Below, in pieces: positions 1 to 12,615 of a stretch of DNA of 64,000 bases. The translations under genes and the position numbers were made by a program. A model generated the notes under the pieces. That model saw nothing but the letters and a program-made list of their open reading frames with translations, had not been told where the DNA came from and ran no database searches. Source of the DNA: Lingula anatina (taxonomy: Eukaryota; Brachiopoda; Lingulata; Lingulida; Lingulidae); contig NW_019774203.1 in the NCBI RefSeq assembly GCF_001039355.2, positions 296,005 through 360,004 of the forward strand, written 5' to 3'. The stretch's first letter is position 1. Every line of letters starts with the position of its first letter.

Positions 1-56
<56 letters not shown>
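1..56. repeat. (TG)n microsatellite
   Basis: Uninterrupted TG dinucleotides. It lies in what should be a 5'-UTR intron of MIOS, because a splice acceptor (CAG at 189-191) precedes the MIOS start codon. Confidence 0.95.
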
Positions 57-57
<1 letters not shown>

Positions 58-209
58 GGTAATTAGGGATTGCCTGATGGGCCTTTTGAAATTATACTAC
101 ATCACATGTACAGATATTTCAACTTGTACACATCGATGTATACTGTATGGTGATTCATGTTATTTAAATCCATGCTGGTACTTCTTTGCAGGTTCTAAAA
201 AATAACACA

Positions 210-3200
210 ATGAGCCTGAAACTAGACCTTTTGTGGTCCCCAAACAGGGAGGAAGAGTTTGTAACATTTGGCCAGGAGCTGACTCTATTTCAAGTGGTCA
301 AAACAGATAGCAGTCTTGGTTCTGCACAAGGTAAAGAAATAATAATATATCAGTCACAACTAAAGCTTAGTCTGCTAAAAAATTAGCCTGTTGATTCTTT
401 AAGAAACATGGCAAAAACATTCTGGCCCTCGCACTGACAAGTGAAGTGTAAATAAAACCAAATATCTTGTAAATTATGATTATATTCACTTCATGAATTT
501 GCAGATTTCAAAGGTTTGAAAATCCACTGATGGACAATTAATGAACAAATAAAATTTTACTGGTCTGGTTTCACTTTTGCTGGCACTGCTTATCAACTGC
601 TATATGACTTTTATTTTAATTATAAGACTTGGATTAAAATTTATTCTAAAGCAGAGACATTGTTATGAACAATGGAGTATAAGTTGTCTCGTTTGAAACG
701 TTTGTTGTTATTGTTATTTAAATGTTACATGTAAATATAACCCAGTTTCAATAGATTTTCAATGAATGAAAAAAGAAAAAAAGAAGATGGATGTCACATA
801 ACTTTTCTTATTTTGTGCATTCTTTTATAATGCTTGATATATTTCATAAATACAGTGTTTCTTTGCAGGAATGTCACACACAGTCAAATGTAACATGCAA
901 TTTAGCTGTAAAATTTGATGAAGCATATTAAAAATGGATTTGATATGTAGTCAACATACAATGAATTCACATGCTAGAACTAATTATTAAGTTTCAGGTG
1001 CTACTAGAATCTCTGACAGCACTCTTGCCATCCCACTGTCTGTGAACTCTGAAATACAGTATGTAAAGGTGGGTAATCTGATTGCATTCAGCGAGAGTGC
1101 CCACGGGGATGGATCGATCTACGTAGAATGATAGTTTCCTTGGAAATGAGTTCTTTAGACTTATGATAAATGTGTTTTAATGGTACCCATATGTGGAATA
1201 TGATTATGTTACAGTTGTTGTTACAGTTGTCAATGTCTACTTGTATTTGTTTTAATTTTGTGTCTTACTCTTTCATTATCACAAGGCTTAAATTCGTGAG
1301 TCCATGTTGTAGTAGTCATGCTAATGAAATTTGCAAAAAAAAAAAAAAAAAAAAAAAGAAAAAAAACTTAAACCAAAAGGGAAAAAAGTAAGGCCTGTAA
1401 TTTGGTGTCTGTGTTTCATGAAGAAGTTCAAATAATTAGTCTAAACAGACAATAGGGAAAATCAATTTGCAAATGAATTTTAAAGAACAGCAACAACAGT
1501 AATGAAATCACAAATTGATAAATAAAAAAGTTGAGGATTTCTGACTTTTTTGATGGTATTGATGCTTACAATAGTAATTAATTTTTTTTTGACTATCAGC
1601 TGATTTCCCAATTTTTGGGAGTCAAAAAAGTCTCATCCCTGTAAAATGAAAGAATAAAATAAACAGTAATAAATGAAGAAAGAAAACCCCTGTCATCCTC
1701 TGTCTGTGTTTCAGTGTGTGGCCTGGTACCCAGGACATGACCCTCACCAGCTGATAGCCGTTGGTCAAGCTAATGGACGGATTATACTGGTCAGGTAGGT
1801 AATGGACACGTATATTATGGTTATGACTCAATCTCTTCAATGGGGAATAATTATCTGTCTTTCACATACATGGTTTTGGAGTTATTTAAAATAATATTCT
1901 GTATAGCATTTTGATGCATTCACAGTACATTATTGAACCAAAGGGTAGCCAGCTTTTCAGTATTGTTGCTATCACTCAGTAGGAATGTTCTTATCACGAG
2001 GAATTATGGCTTAAAATTTTACAGTGTTTGTGAAATTCACAGTTTCCCCCATTAAACTGGAAAGATCGAGTCATTACCACATTCTAGTCAGGTATGTTCT
2101 TGGTAAAAAGTTTTTATTGTTTTTCTTAATATATCTAATTAGCTTGGGGTAATGAATAAGTAGATTCACTCCTAGTACACCATTGTTTCATTAAAGGTTT
2201 ATTATAACTTACTTAGTAATCCTGATGATGAAAGTATTAAGCCATCAGCAATCCTTTAATCTCCTTTTCAGTTTTGGTCAAGGAGGAAACAAGGATCCTA
2301 ATGACTTAGTTGGCAAAGAATTTGGTAAGTATATAAAGATACATGCCACTGTGTAATATATATATCAAATTAAGTGTGACTAAAAGGTTTATAGGATCTT
2401 ACTAATTGTTTTTGATAATCAATATAAGCAAAATTTCCCACTTAAGTCCTCATCTTCCATTATTGTGGTATAAATCGGTAACACCAGGCAAATTAAATTT
2501 TTTTCAAAGGCCCAAGGCATGCACGGCAGTGTAATTCTCTGGTGTGGAATACCCATGATAACAATCTGGTAAGTCTTTGTGAGGCATGGCCATATTTAAA
2601 AATATCAAAATATGATAATTAATATATCAAAATATGATAATTAATGTGATTACTTAAAAAAAACAATCCATTTTCCACTAAGAATTTTTCATATTTTTTC
2701 GGTGGACAAATGAATCAAATTTTGATAGACACAATTATCAGTTTGGTTTAAATCTGTGAGCTGTTAAGCTTAGAAAGATGTGCAGAATATATATTGAGTA
2801 TGAGGATGTATAAAACAACTTTGAGTTAGAAGTTGCAAAGAAATAGCGTTAATTAGAGAAGGGTGATTATAAGGAAATAATTCCAAAATTGTATTGAGAG
2901 AATGAGAGAGAGAGAGAGAGAGAGAGAGAGCGCTACTACAAAAATTAGAAAATTAGGAATACATAACAGATAAAAGTAGTTTTGGGCCCATTTGTAATTT
3001 ATTCATCATAACTATCCATTCTCCTCATTTTTTACCCCACAGCTGGCCCAAGGACTGGATAAATATCGTCAGGATGCTTCTCTGTTAGTGTGGGACGTGA
3101 ATGCCAAGCCAGCATATGGTTCTTCCTATGACTCTACTGCCACTCCAGATAGTAAGAGAGGGTCCACCTTTTATGTGGATACCACCCCATCTATAAGACC

Positions 3201-6200
3201 TGTGGCAGAAATAGGTATGTTGTACCAGTACTGCATTGGTTTACTGTATTTCAAGTATGGGTCTATTTCATTCTTGGTATGGTACATTGTGAATATGAAA
3301 AATTTCATTAACATCTTTTAATTTTTGCAATTAACCAAACTTGATGTGAATGTGGAATCATAAAATTCTTTTATTTCTGTTTTAAATGTGAATGTAGATA
3401 GAAAAATAAAAATCTTTAAATTTCTGTTACCAATGTCACTAAATGTAAATATAGAAAAATGAAAATTTTTTTAAAAGAAAATTAAAATTTCAGTAATTAT
3501 CTTTACTAGATATAATTTGTAAAAATAATTTTTGATTTCAGGTGCTGCTGAGAGTGTATACTCTCTGTGTTGGTCAATAAATCAGCCCAAAATTCTGCTG
3601 ACAGGGATGAACAAATACCTCAGAGTGTATGACATAAGGGGTGAGTGCTTATCTTCCAAATATTTTTTTTTACAATAATAGCTTGTATTTAGTGGCTTGT
3701 TAATCTGTTAAACTCAATCCATTCAGGAGGAGTCCCCAGAGAGTTGGATAAGTATCAGTATATGGAGACCGTACCTTTTAATGGTAATTAGCCTTAAGAC
3801 TAAATTTAATATTGTGATTGATTTTTAAACCAGCAATTTTGAGATTAATTGGAAAACTCTTATTTTTTAATTTCTTCAGAGAGCACCCACCCACAGAATG
3901 CGGCTCTGACTAAGAATGTGTTTGGACTTTGTGTGGATCCGCACAGTGCTGACAGAGTGGCATCTTTCTCAGAGGTATGGTACTCTGGATAAAAGGTTTT
4001 TAAGTAAATTTTTTGGACAAAAGAGAGAGGCTAAAAATGGCAGTGAGGCACATAATTTACAGGTTCATTTTTATTTTGGGGGAAAAAAGATTTTAGAATA
4101 TTTCAATGAGAAGAGATTTACCAGTTTGGTATGTGTATTAAACATGGGAAGTTTTACAAGCACAAGGACTTAAAAATTTATATTTCTTAAGATGGCTGCT
4201 ATCAAGGGTAAGGGACAAGTTAAATTTCACTTTGACCTTCATTTTACATATTATGTTGTGTGAAGTTCGATTAAACAAGTCTTTTATTGCCAGCTTTCAA
4301 AAAACAATGTACAGTTGGTGATTTAATTGATCGTTGATGAATTTTCACATATCATTTTAGGGTCAAATTTCTGTTTGGGATTTGAGAAACTTTGACAAAC
4401 CAGTGTTGACGTTTACAGAGAATAGACAGATTATGAAGCTGTCTTGGTGCTCCACAAGGTGAGTAGTTCCCTATAGATATTGTAGTAGAAGTAATAGTAG
4501 AATTTTATTATTACCGTATGTGTATACATTTGATATTGCAAGGCAATGTAAGCAGAACATGCATACAGGAATTTATAATTTGAAATTGAAGCCAAACTTA
4601 ATATAGAATAATTGCACTTATCTTCAAATCATTATGTATAGAAAAAAAAGTGATACTGTCAGTATTGTTCACAAAGTATGATCTTTCTCATTGGTATCTT
4701 TCTCATTGGTATGCTTCATTCACTGTGATTAATTTGTCCATTTTCACAATTTAAGGTCAGGCTTACTGACCAGTCTGATGCGTGATTGGTCAATGGTCAA
4801 ACTTTACGACATCCAGCACACCACAGGGGGCAGTGACGAGATGGAGCCTGTGATCATTGAGAGGCTCATACAGCGTAAGGCACACTTCTAGTCAGGCTAT
4901 TATGTATTGACTTTTAATAAAATTTGTAGAATTTTTTTTTAAAATTCATAATTATTTAGTGAAGCTGCCTTTTCATTTATTACATTGATTAAGTAAAAGG
5001 CGATGGTTTGGTTAAATTACAAAAAAAAAAAAAAAAAAATCTCATATTGTGTTGGAGTGATCCAGGAAATAAATTTCATAATTAAAATTTGTTTTATTTT
5101 CGTATCACATTCAGTATTTAATAGCAACATTTCAGTATTTTTCCTCGGGATAAAGTTTCAGACTTCTTTTGTTTAAAAGTAACAGAAATTGGGTTTTATC
5201 TCGTTTATACTTACAAGTATATTATATTATACTTATAATTTCAGCAGCTGGTCAGCACAGCGTGGGGTCATTTACCTGGCACCCCACCCAGGAGAACAGA
5301 ATGCTGACCATCTCCTCAGATGGCCAGATCAGGGATGTGACAGTCTTTGAGAGGATTGCTTTGGTGAGTATGGGGTGCAGGTGCAGTCGAACAGCAAGAC
5401 GAGGAAATTTGCAGTGTAACGAGATGGATTTTTGGGGTTAAATCGGTTAATCTTTAAGTTTTCTTTTATTATTAGAAATTCATGAGATCCACTACTTGAC
5501 CTGTGGAGATTTTTGTGCCTTGTTGGAAATCTGTATAATTATAGTAATATACACACACTGGACAAAAGAAGTGTCACCCCTACTGAGCCAATACTATGGG
5601 GGAGATAAATGACTGTGGAATGATATGCTCCTGGTATCATTTTATTAACATCAAATTTCACAAAAAATCACAAAATGAGAACAAAATATACATTATACCA
5701 AAATATGCAGTTTCAAGTCCAAAATTAGTACTTAGTGGCATAGCCACGTGACCTAATAATAGGTGCCAGTCTACGAAGCAAGGATTCATATAATTGTCTG
5801 TTGTGTTCAGGGCTTATGCTGGCCCAAGCATGAAACACTGAATATAACAGAGTTTCTCTGCTGGTTAGACGGGCATTTGTCCAAAGTTTTGACATATCAT
5901 TCCACACATTTTCTATTATGTTTGCATCCGGAGTCTGGGCAGGCCACATCACCCTGCGAATGTCCTGTTGGTCAAACCAATCATCAACTTCTCTGGTCCT
6001 GTGACAAGGAACATTGTCATCCTGGTGAACAAATGGATAATTCCTGTCACCAAACATGTTAGTAATAGATGGTAGCAAGCCTGACTCCAAAACATCGATA
6101 TATTTCTAGTGATTCATGTTTTCATCAACCACAATCAATTTGCCCACGCCATGGATGCTGATGCAGCCCCACACCATGATAAATATGCTGCTCCGGATTC

Positions 6201-9200
6201 GAAAATTCAGTGCATGTGGTTCAAATGCTTTACCAGCAGTTCGCCAGCATCGTACCCGTCTGTCATCAGAGGTCAGACCAAAGCGACACTCATCAGAAAA
6301 AAAAATATATAGGACCAATTGTCATGGACTGTCCAGTTCCAGATCCTGTTGACCCTAGTTCACTCTACGTTGCCTGTTTTGTAACGATATAAGAGGTTTC
6401 AGTCTTTCTACCCTGCTGTACACTCTATGATTATGTAACCGACGCCTAGCAATTTTCACAGACACATTCTTCTGTCTGAAATTTTTCCACTGTGTTGTCA
6501 ACTGACAAGCAGTGTCGAACTTTGACAACCTGGACATCAAAATCAGTCGTCGGTCTTCACGGCCAGTAGTTTTTCTTGGACGACCCATCAGAGGCAATTT
6601 GTCTCTTGATCCAGTGTTTCTATACCAAGACCAGACCCTTTGCAGGGTTCTGACTAAAAAATTCAATTGTATCGATATACTGACATTGCTTATATTCCGC
6701 CTCTTCAGGTTAATAACTTGCATCTATAACCGTTAGATAATTGCCTGTATCTTGCCATATTGGAGGAAGACAGGAATAACATTTGCTGTACATGTACAAG
6801 ACCAACAATACAATCCCATGGTACAGCGGTTTTATACTCATTAGTCACATTATAAGTAGACCAGGCATTATAATTACCCAACATCTGCCTACTTTTATTA
6901 CTCTGAGTTAGGGGGTGACACTTCTTTTGTCCAGTGTGTGTATGTATATTGCATGTCTTTGTATTATCCAAAATTTTGAATATTTTTGATAGTTTTTGTC
7001 TTCATGTATATATGCATTGTTGCCCAGAAAAATAAGATAATGCTTCCAGTAGTGAAATAACATGATTATGATTTGTGGTTATTAAATATTAAATATGGTC
7101 CCACGGTAAACAACATCTGTAGGCATGTGGAAAAAATGTTGGTGTGCAGCAGAGCCTGTGCCTCCCTCGCTCCCTCTCACTTAAGAGTTCAAATATTGAA
7201 TTTTTTAATACGAAATGTTTTGTGCATTATTTTAGGCCTGGTCGCCCAGTCAGATGTTAGCGTGGTCCTGTGGGAAGAAGCTGATACAGTGCAGTAGAGT
7301 ACAGGTACCTCCAGGAGAGGAGGATGTGGCTGAGAAAATGAAATACAGGGCAATGCGAGGGTATGGTCTCCAGGTAGGCATAATGACCTGTTATAAAAAG
7401 TGTGATCTCTTTTTAAACATCTTGACTAGATGAAATGAATGTGGTTGAGAAAACGAAATGCGGGGTATGAACTTCAGGTGAAGGATTACCTATTAGAAAA
7501 AAAAATAAATTGAAAAAAACCAAAGTAAATACCATGGTTGTATAAAGCTATCAGGTATACTTTCTTCTTACATCTTGGTAACAACTGATATTGGATAAAA
7601 ATGAAAAACTTGCTTGTTAAGTTTCAAGTATCACATGAGATTTATTCATTAATTTAAGAACTTCTTATAATGGTATATTTTCAGACAGAACAGGTATGGC
7701 AGAATACTGAACTTGTGGGAAATGATAGACAGCTGAAAAGTATGTGGAGCTGGATAGATAATATCCTTTGTTATGGATGTGGAGGTCCCCGTCTTAGTGT
7801 TTTACATTAAATTCTGCTGTCCTGAAGTGGTTTGTTTTAATAATCATAAGATCATGAAAAGTTGTATTTTTGCAGATAAAATGCAATGAAAAAAATATCA
7901 ACGACAATGAAAGGTCTTTGAATTAAAATCATTTTCAAGAATTTGTAAAAATATTTTTTTGAGGTTGACATATTTGGCATGATTAACAGGAGTGACAATG
8001 TATTTTTTATTTAGAATGGTCAAAGAATTGAGAAAAATGTATTTTTCCATATTTTTCAAGCTGTCTCTGATTTTGAAAGTCTCTAGAAATTAATAAATAA
8101 ATAGGTTGATAAGCATACAATTTCCTTAACAATGATTACCAGTCAGGAGTCTGTGGCAAGAAGGGAAACTGAAGACAATGATTAAGAACGCTCCAAAATA
8201 TTACGGCATCAAGTCTATCCTCCGTGGCGAGGTGAGTCAAAATGGAGTCACCAATTTCAGCGAATACAGCTATGCACCATGGGAAGGTGTAGATGGAAAA
8301 AATCGTCTGCAGCCCAAGCTATACAAAAGTGATGAAAGGTACGTTTGTTGATGTCATTGTTTTGTCTGAAGTTTGGATGAAATAAATTATGTGTCAAGAT
8401 TTTGTGCTATTTAATATCATGGGATTGTGATTCATTTGTTGTATAATGAATCTTGTCAAAATTTGTGTTTTTGTCAGTCAGACATAGATATAAAGTTATT
8501 GACTGTAAAACTTAATGATACAGTACATTGAGTATTGTAAGGTTTTTAAAAATTTTTTCTCCTTTTTTCAGTAAATGTTGTGTTACCAATGTTATTTGCT
8601 TTAACAACATTATCAGCAAAAGCAATGGAAAAAAAAGAAGTTTCTAGTTTTCAAATATTTTGTTTTCATTCTAGGAAAAAATGCCTACAACTGTGTTGTT
8701 GGGACTTTGACAGTGAAGCAGAGTTGAACACAGTGATAGACAGGCAAGTCTATGTTTTTTTTTTTGTTTACGAAGGATATAATGCTGACTACCTTAATCT
8801 TTCTAGGGACTCTCATTCGCAAACAAAACTTTCACTTCTCATTTTTTCTTGCTGCAAAATAAACATACTAAAACATAGTTCATATTCAATCATAGTGAAT
8901 ATTTTGATTCATCCAGCTATATTATATCGAGATAATGAGAAAATTAAATCTTATGCTGGAGCTCTATTTCAATGTAAACTCCAGTATTAGATTTAATTTT
9001 CTCACTATCTCTTCAATTCATACTGTTTTATTTTGATAGTTCACATTCTGTATGTTTACTACATGTAGATTGGAGTCTGATGGAGAATATGAGAGAGCAG
9101 CACTGGTGGCTTTGTTCAACTTAAAGATCAAGAGAGCACTAGATGTGTTGAACAAGGGGGCTTCCGGAACAGGTAGGTTCTGTCACAGTTTTTTTGATTA

Positions 9201-11038
9201 GTCTTAAAAAATTGATGCATTATGTCATACAATTTGGGAAACATTATGAAGATAAGAGGATGAAAGCTGTACCTAAATCTTATTGTGCAGAAAATCAAAA
9301 ATGAAATATTGCATAAAGGCTTAATACAGGGGACTAACAGATCAGTGGATCAAATTTAACTGACCCACTTCAAAGCTTGCCGCATAGTTCCCCAATAGAC
9401 ATTGAATAGATTCTTTGCAATGATTATGCGATTAGCTTTCAAGCAGATCAGCCATATTTGTCCATGGATCTGTTAGTCTGCAGATTAACTTTGGTTGTTA
9501 ATGCAGCAATATTTATTTAATAATTTTTACCGAATTTCAGGTGGTGATGTCAACTTAAGCATTGTTGCCATGGCGCTGAGCGGGTTCTCAGACGACAAAA
9601 ACACACTTTGGCGTGACATGTGGAGTAATGCCCTGTCCACGTCGCTGAAAAATGCAAATCTTCGTTCCATGTTTGCTTTCTTAACCAGCGGCATGGAGAA
9701 CTTTGACGCTGTACTTAATGAAGAGGACATGTGTGTCCAGGATAGAGTAGCCTTTGCCTGCATGTACCTTTGTGATAGCAAGGTAGAGTATTCTAACACT
9801 GTGTTCAAGTATTAATTAATGTTTTTAAAAAGTTGACGATCCAAGAAAATGAGATCTCTATAGAAGATTTGATGGAAGAAAATTTGAGGCAGCTAGTAAA
9901 ATTTGTAGTTAAGATTTTTGATAAAAGACAAGAACAATTGTACTCAACAGGTGTCTTATAAGCCGGAAGGGCTGGGCGTTCAAAACACAAGATGCGTAAA
10001 TAAATAAATGATGATATTCTAATACTCGATCAAGTGGAATATTCCAGTACTGCTGTTTTTATCTGAATGCATGGGATTATGCCTGATTTTAGAATGTTCA
10101 GACTTCATTTGGATAAATTTTTTCGTATGTTCAAAATGCGATGAGATATTGCAAGCTAGGTTTTCAGGATTTTCAGTTTTTAAAACTTTCACCAATGTGA
10201 ATATGATCTAGTATTAGAAAATGGAATTTTTTCAGGCACTTAAAATGCAAGGTACTACAAGATGCAGTATTACAATTCTGTTTTCAAATTTGTATATTAT
10301 AAGACTAGTGCTTTAAAATGTGATTTTTCAGTTCTGTTGTCAAAATGGAATGTTTGAGGTACTTCAAAATGGAATATTTGAGCACTGTTGTCAAATTACA
10401 CTTTTATAGTTAGTTTGAATTGAAATGTTTCCAGTTTTTCAGAATGTCATACCTGAATGATTTTCACTGCCTCTGAGATTAAAATCACCACAATCCTCTC
10501 TATGTTTTACTTGTTTTAATGAGGAAAATTACTTTTATTTGCGAATCATTTTATATTATTACAGCACATTGCCTTAAATAATAAGACATTTATTTTTAAT
10601 TTCTATCACAGCTAATGGAATACATCGACACACTGACAGCTGAAATGATCAATGGTGGAGTTTTAGAGGGAATTCTACTTACAGGTGAGTATAATGGGAC
10701 AAGACTATCAAAGACGCAGGTGTGTAATAGAAGCATTTGCATTACAGATCCACTGTTTTGCTGACCTTGGTTTGAGTGGCATTCTATTAATGTATGACAG
10801 TGAAATATTATGTAAAAAATCTCTTTGAGTGGTTTTGAGAATATGTCTCAAGAAAAATGTGATATCCTTTAAGATTGACTCTTGCAGTGATTTTCATTAG
10901 TCTTATCCTTATTTTTGACCAGGTTTTGATAATTTTTACTCAGTTTTTATGTACAATACCTCTTTTTATCCTATTCTTGGGAAGGTGAAATAATTTCTGA
11001 TTTTGTATATTATTAAGTAATTAATTGGCTCAATAAAC

Positions 11039-11074
<36 letters not shown>

Positions 11075-12483
11075 AAGACAAGATGCAGATAACTTATAAA
11101 TAGTGATTCCTGATTTGATTTTCATATTTTGTATCCAGGTTTCGGCAGAGATGGAGTGGACCTCCTTCAGAAGTACGTAGACAACACTGGGGATGTCCAG
11201 ACAGCCTCGCTGGCCGTGGTCCAAGCTCTGCCGGGAGAGATTAGCAAAGATATCAGGGTGCAGACATGGATTGAGAGGTGAGGATTGAGAAGTCAATGGT
11301 GTAGTAATTCTTCACCAATTTTGGCTGTTTGATATTGATGTGATGCAAAGGAAAATAAATGCATAAAATCATTAATATAGTAATTGTGGTAAAAATGGTA
11401 GCAATTTTGATTAAAAGCAATTTTATATTTTTTTCAACTGAAAATTAAGAGATACAGGTTTTCTCAGTGCAGTTGTAATATCAAATGATGAATCTTGGTC
11501 TTACTTGTCATAAATGTAGCCAAAAAGTAAAAAAAGACCCAAGTCAAGATATATTTGTTTTTCAACTAAAAAATAATAGGACATTTTTAACCAAATGCCA
11601 ATATTCAAACAATCTATTTTTTTCTAAAATTATTGATATTTTATTTGATATTTCTCCTTCAGTTATCGCAGTCTGTTGGACAGATGGGGAATGTGGTATC
11701 AAAGGTAAGCAGACGACAACTGTCAGGAAAAGTGTCAAACAATGTGGGATATTCCAACACTGTAACATAAACCTAGCTCATCATTTAAAGACCAATTTTC
11801 TCATTTAAATGGATGAAGGTCACTGCAGACATTTAAAGACTTATATTTTCAGTCTTCTAGTTAAAACCAACTCTATTTTTGAGTTGAGTATAGATGATTC
11901 TTCCAAGGTAAAGACATTTTTTTAGATAAACATTTTGGTTCCAGAAGATTAAAACAATAAGAGAAGGTTGACTGTTTTGCCTTCTAAGTGCTTAAAATGT
12001 TAATTATCATTTATACCTTGTATAAACATAACTGAGAACTGAACAGACTATTTATCATAAAAACCCTGCAAATTCCAGGGCGGAGTTTGATGTGCGCAGA
12101 GCGTCATGTGATGCCAGCATACGACCTCCAACCCAGGTCTTCGCCAGCTGTAACTTTTGTGGGAAGTCCATCTCATCCTCGGCCAACAGAAGAAATCAGT
12201 TTCTGTCTTATGGAGGAGGGCCTGCAGCTAACAAACCTAAGGTACATGTGGACAATTTATGAGTTTGATCAGAACTTTTTTTCATAACAAGTCTTCTAAT
12301 CTGTATGCTAAAAAATACCTATTCAATGTAACTAAGTTGTCAACTACAGGTCCTAAATTTGTCTTTGTAACAGTTGCCAAATGTTAGAAAATATAATGGT
12401 AGTTTCAGAGAGTTTGTGAAAATCACATCTCTCTCCCTCACACCCATCCTTGCTCTGTCTGTCTCTCTCACACAAACACTCTT

Positions 12484-12531
<48 letters not shown>

Positions 12532-12532
12532 A

Positions 12533-12583
<51 letters not shown>

Positions 12584-12584
12584 A

Positions 12585-12615
<31 letters not shown>

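Noticed and set aside
8580-8990. 136-codon plus-strand frame
   Set aside because: It covers MIOS exon 16 by chance in another frame and runs through AT-rich intron. The homology-supported frame and splice sites contradict it.
9527-9808. Minus-strand frame of 93 codons
   Set aside because: It is the antisense of MIOS exon 18, which has clear homology on the plus strand.
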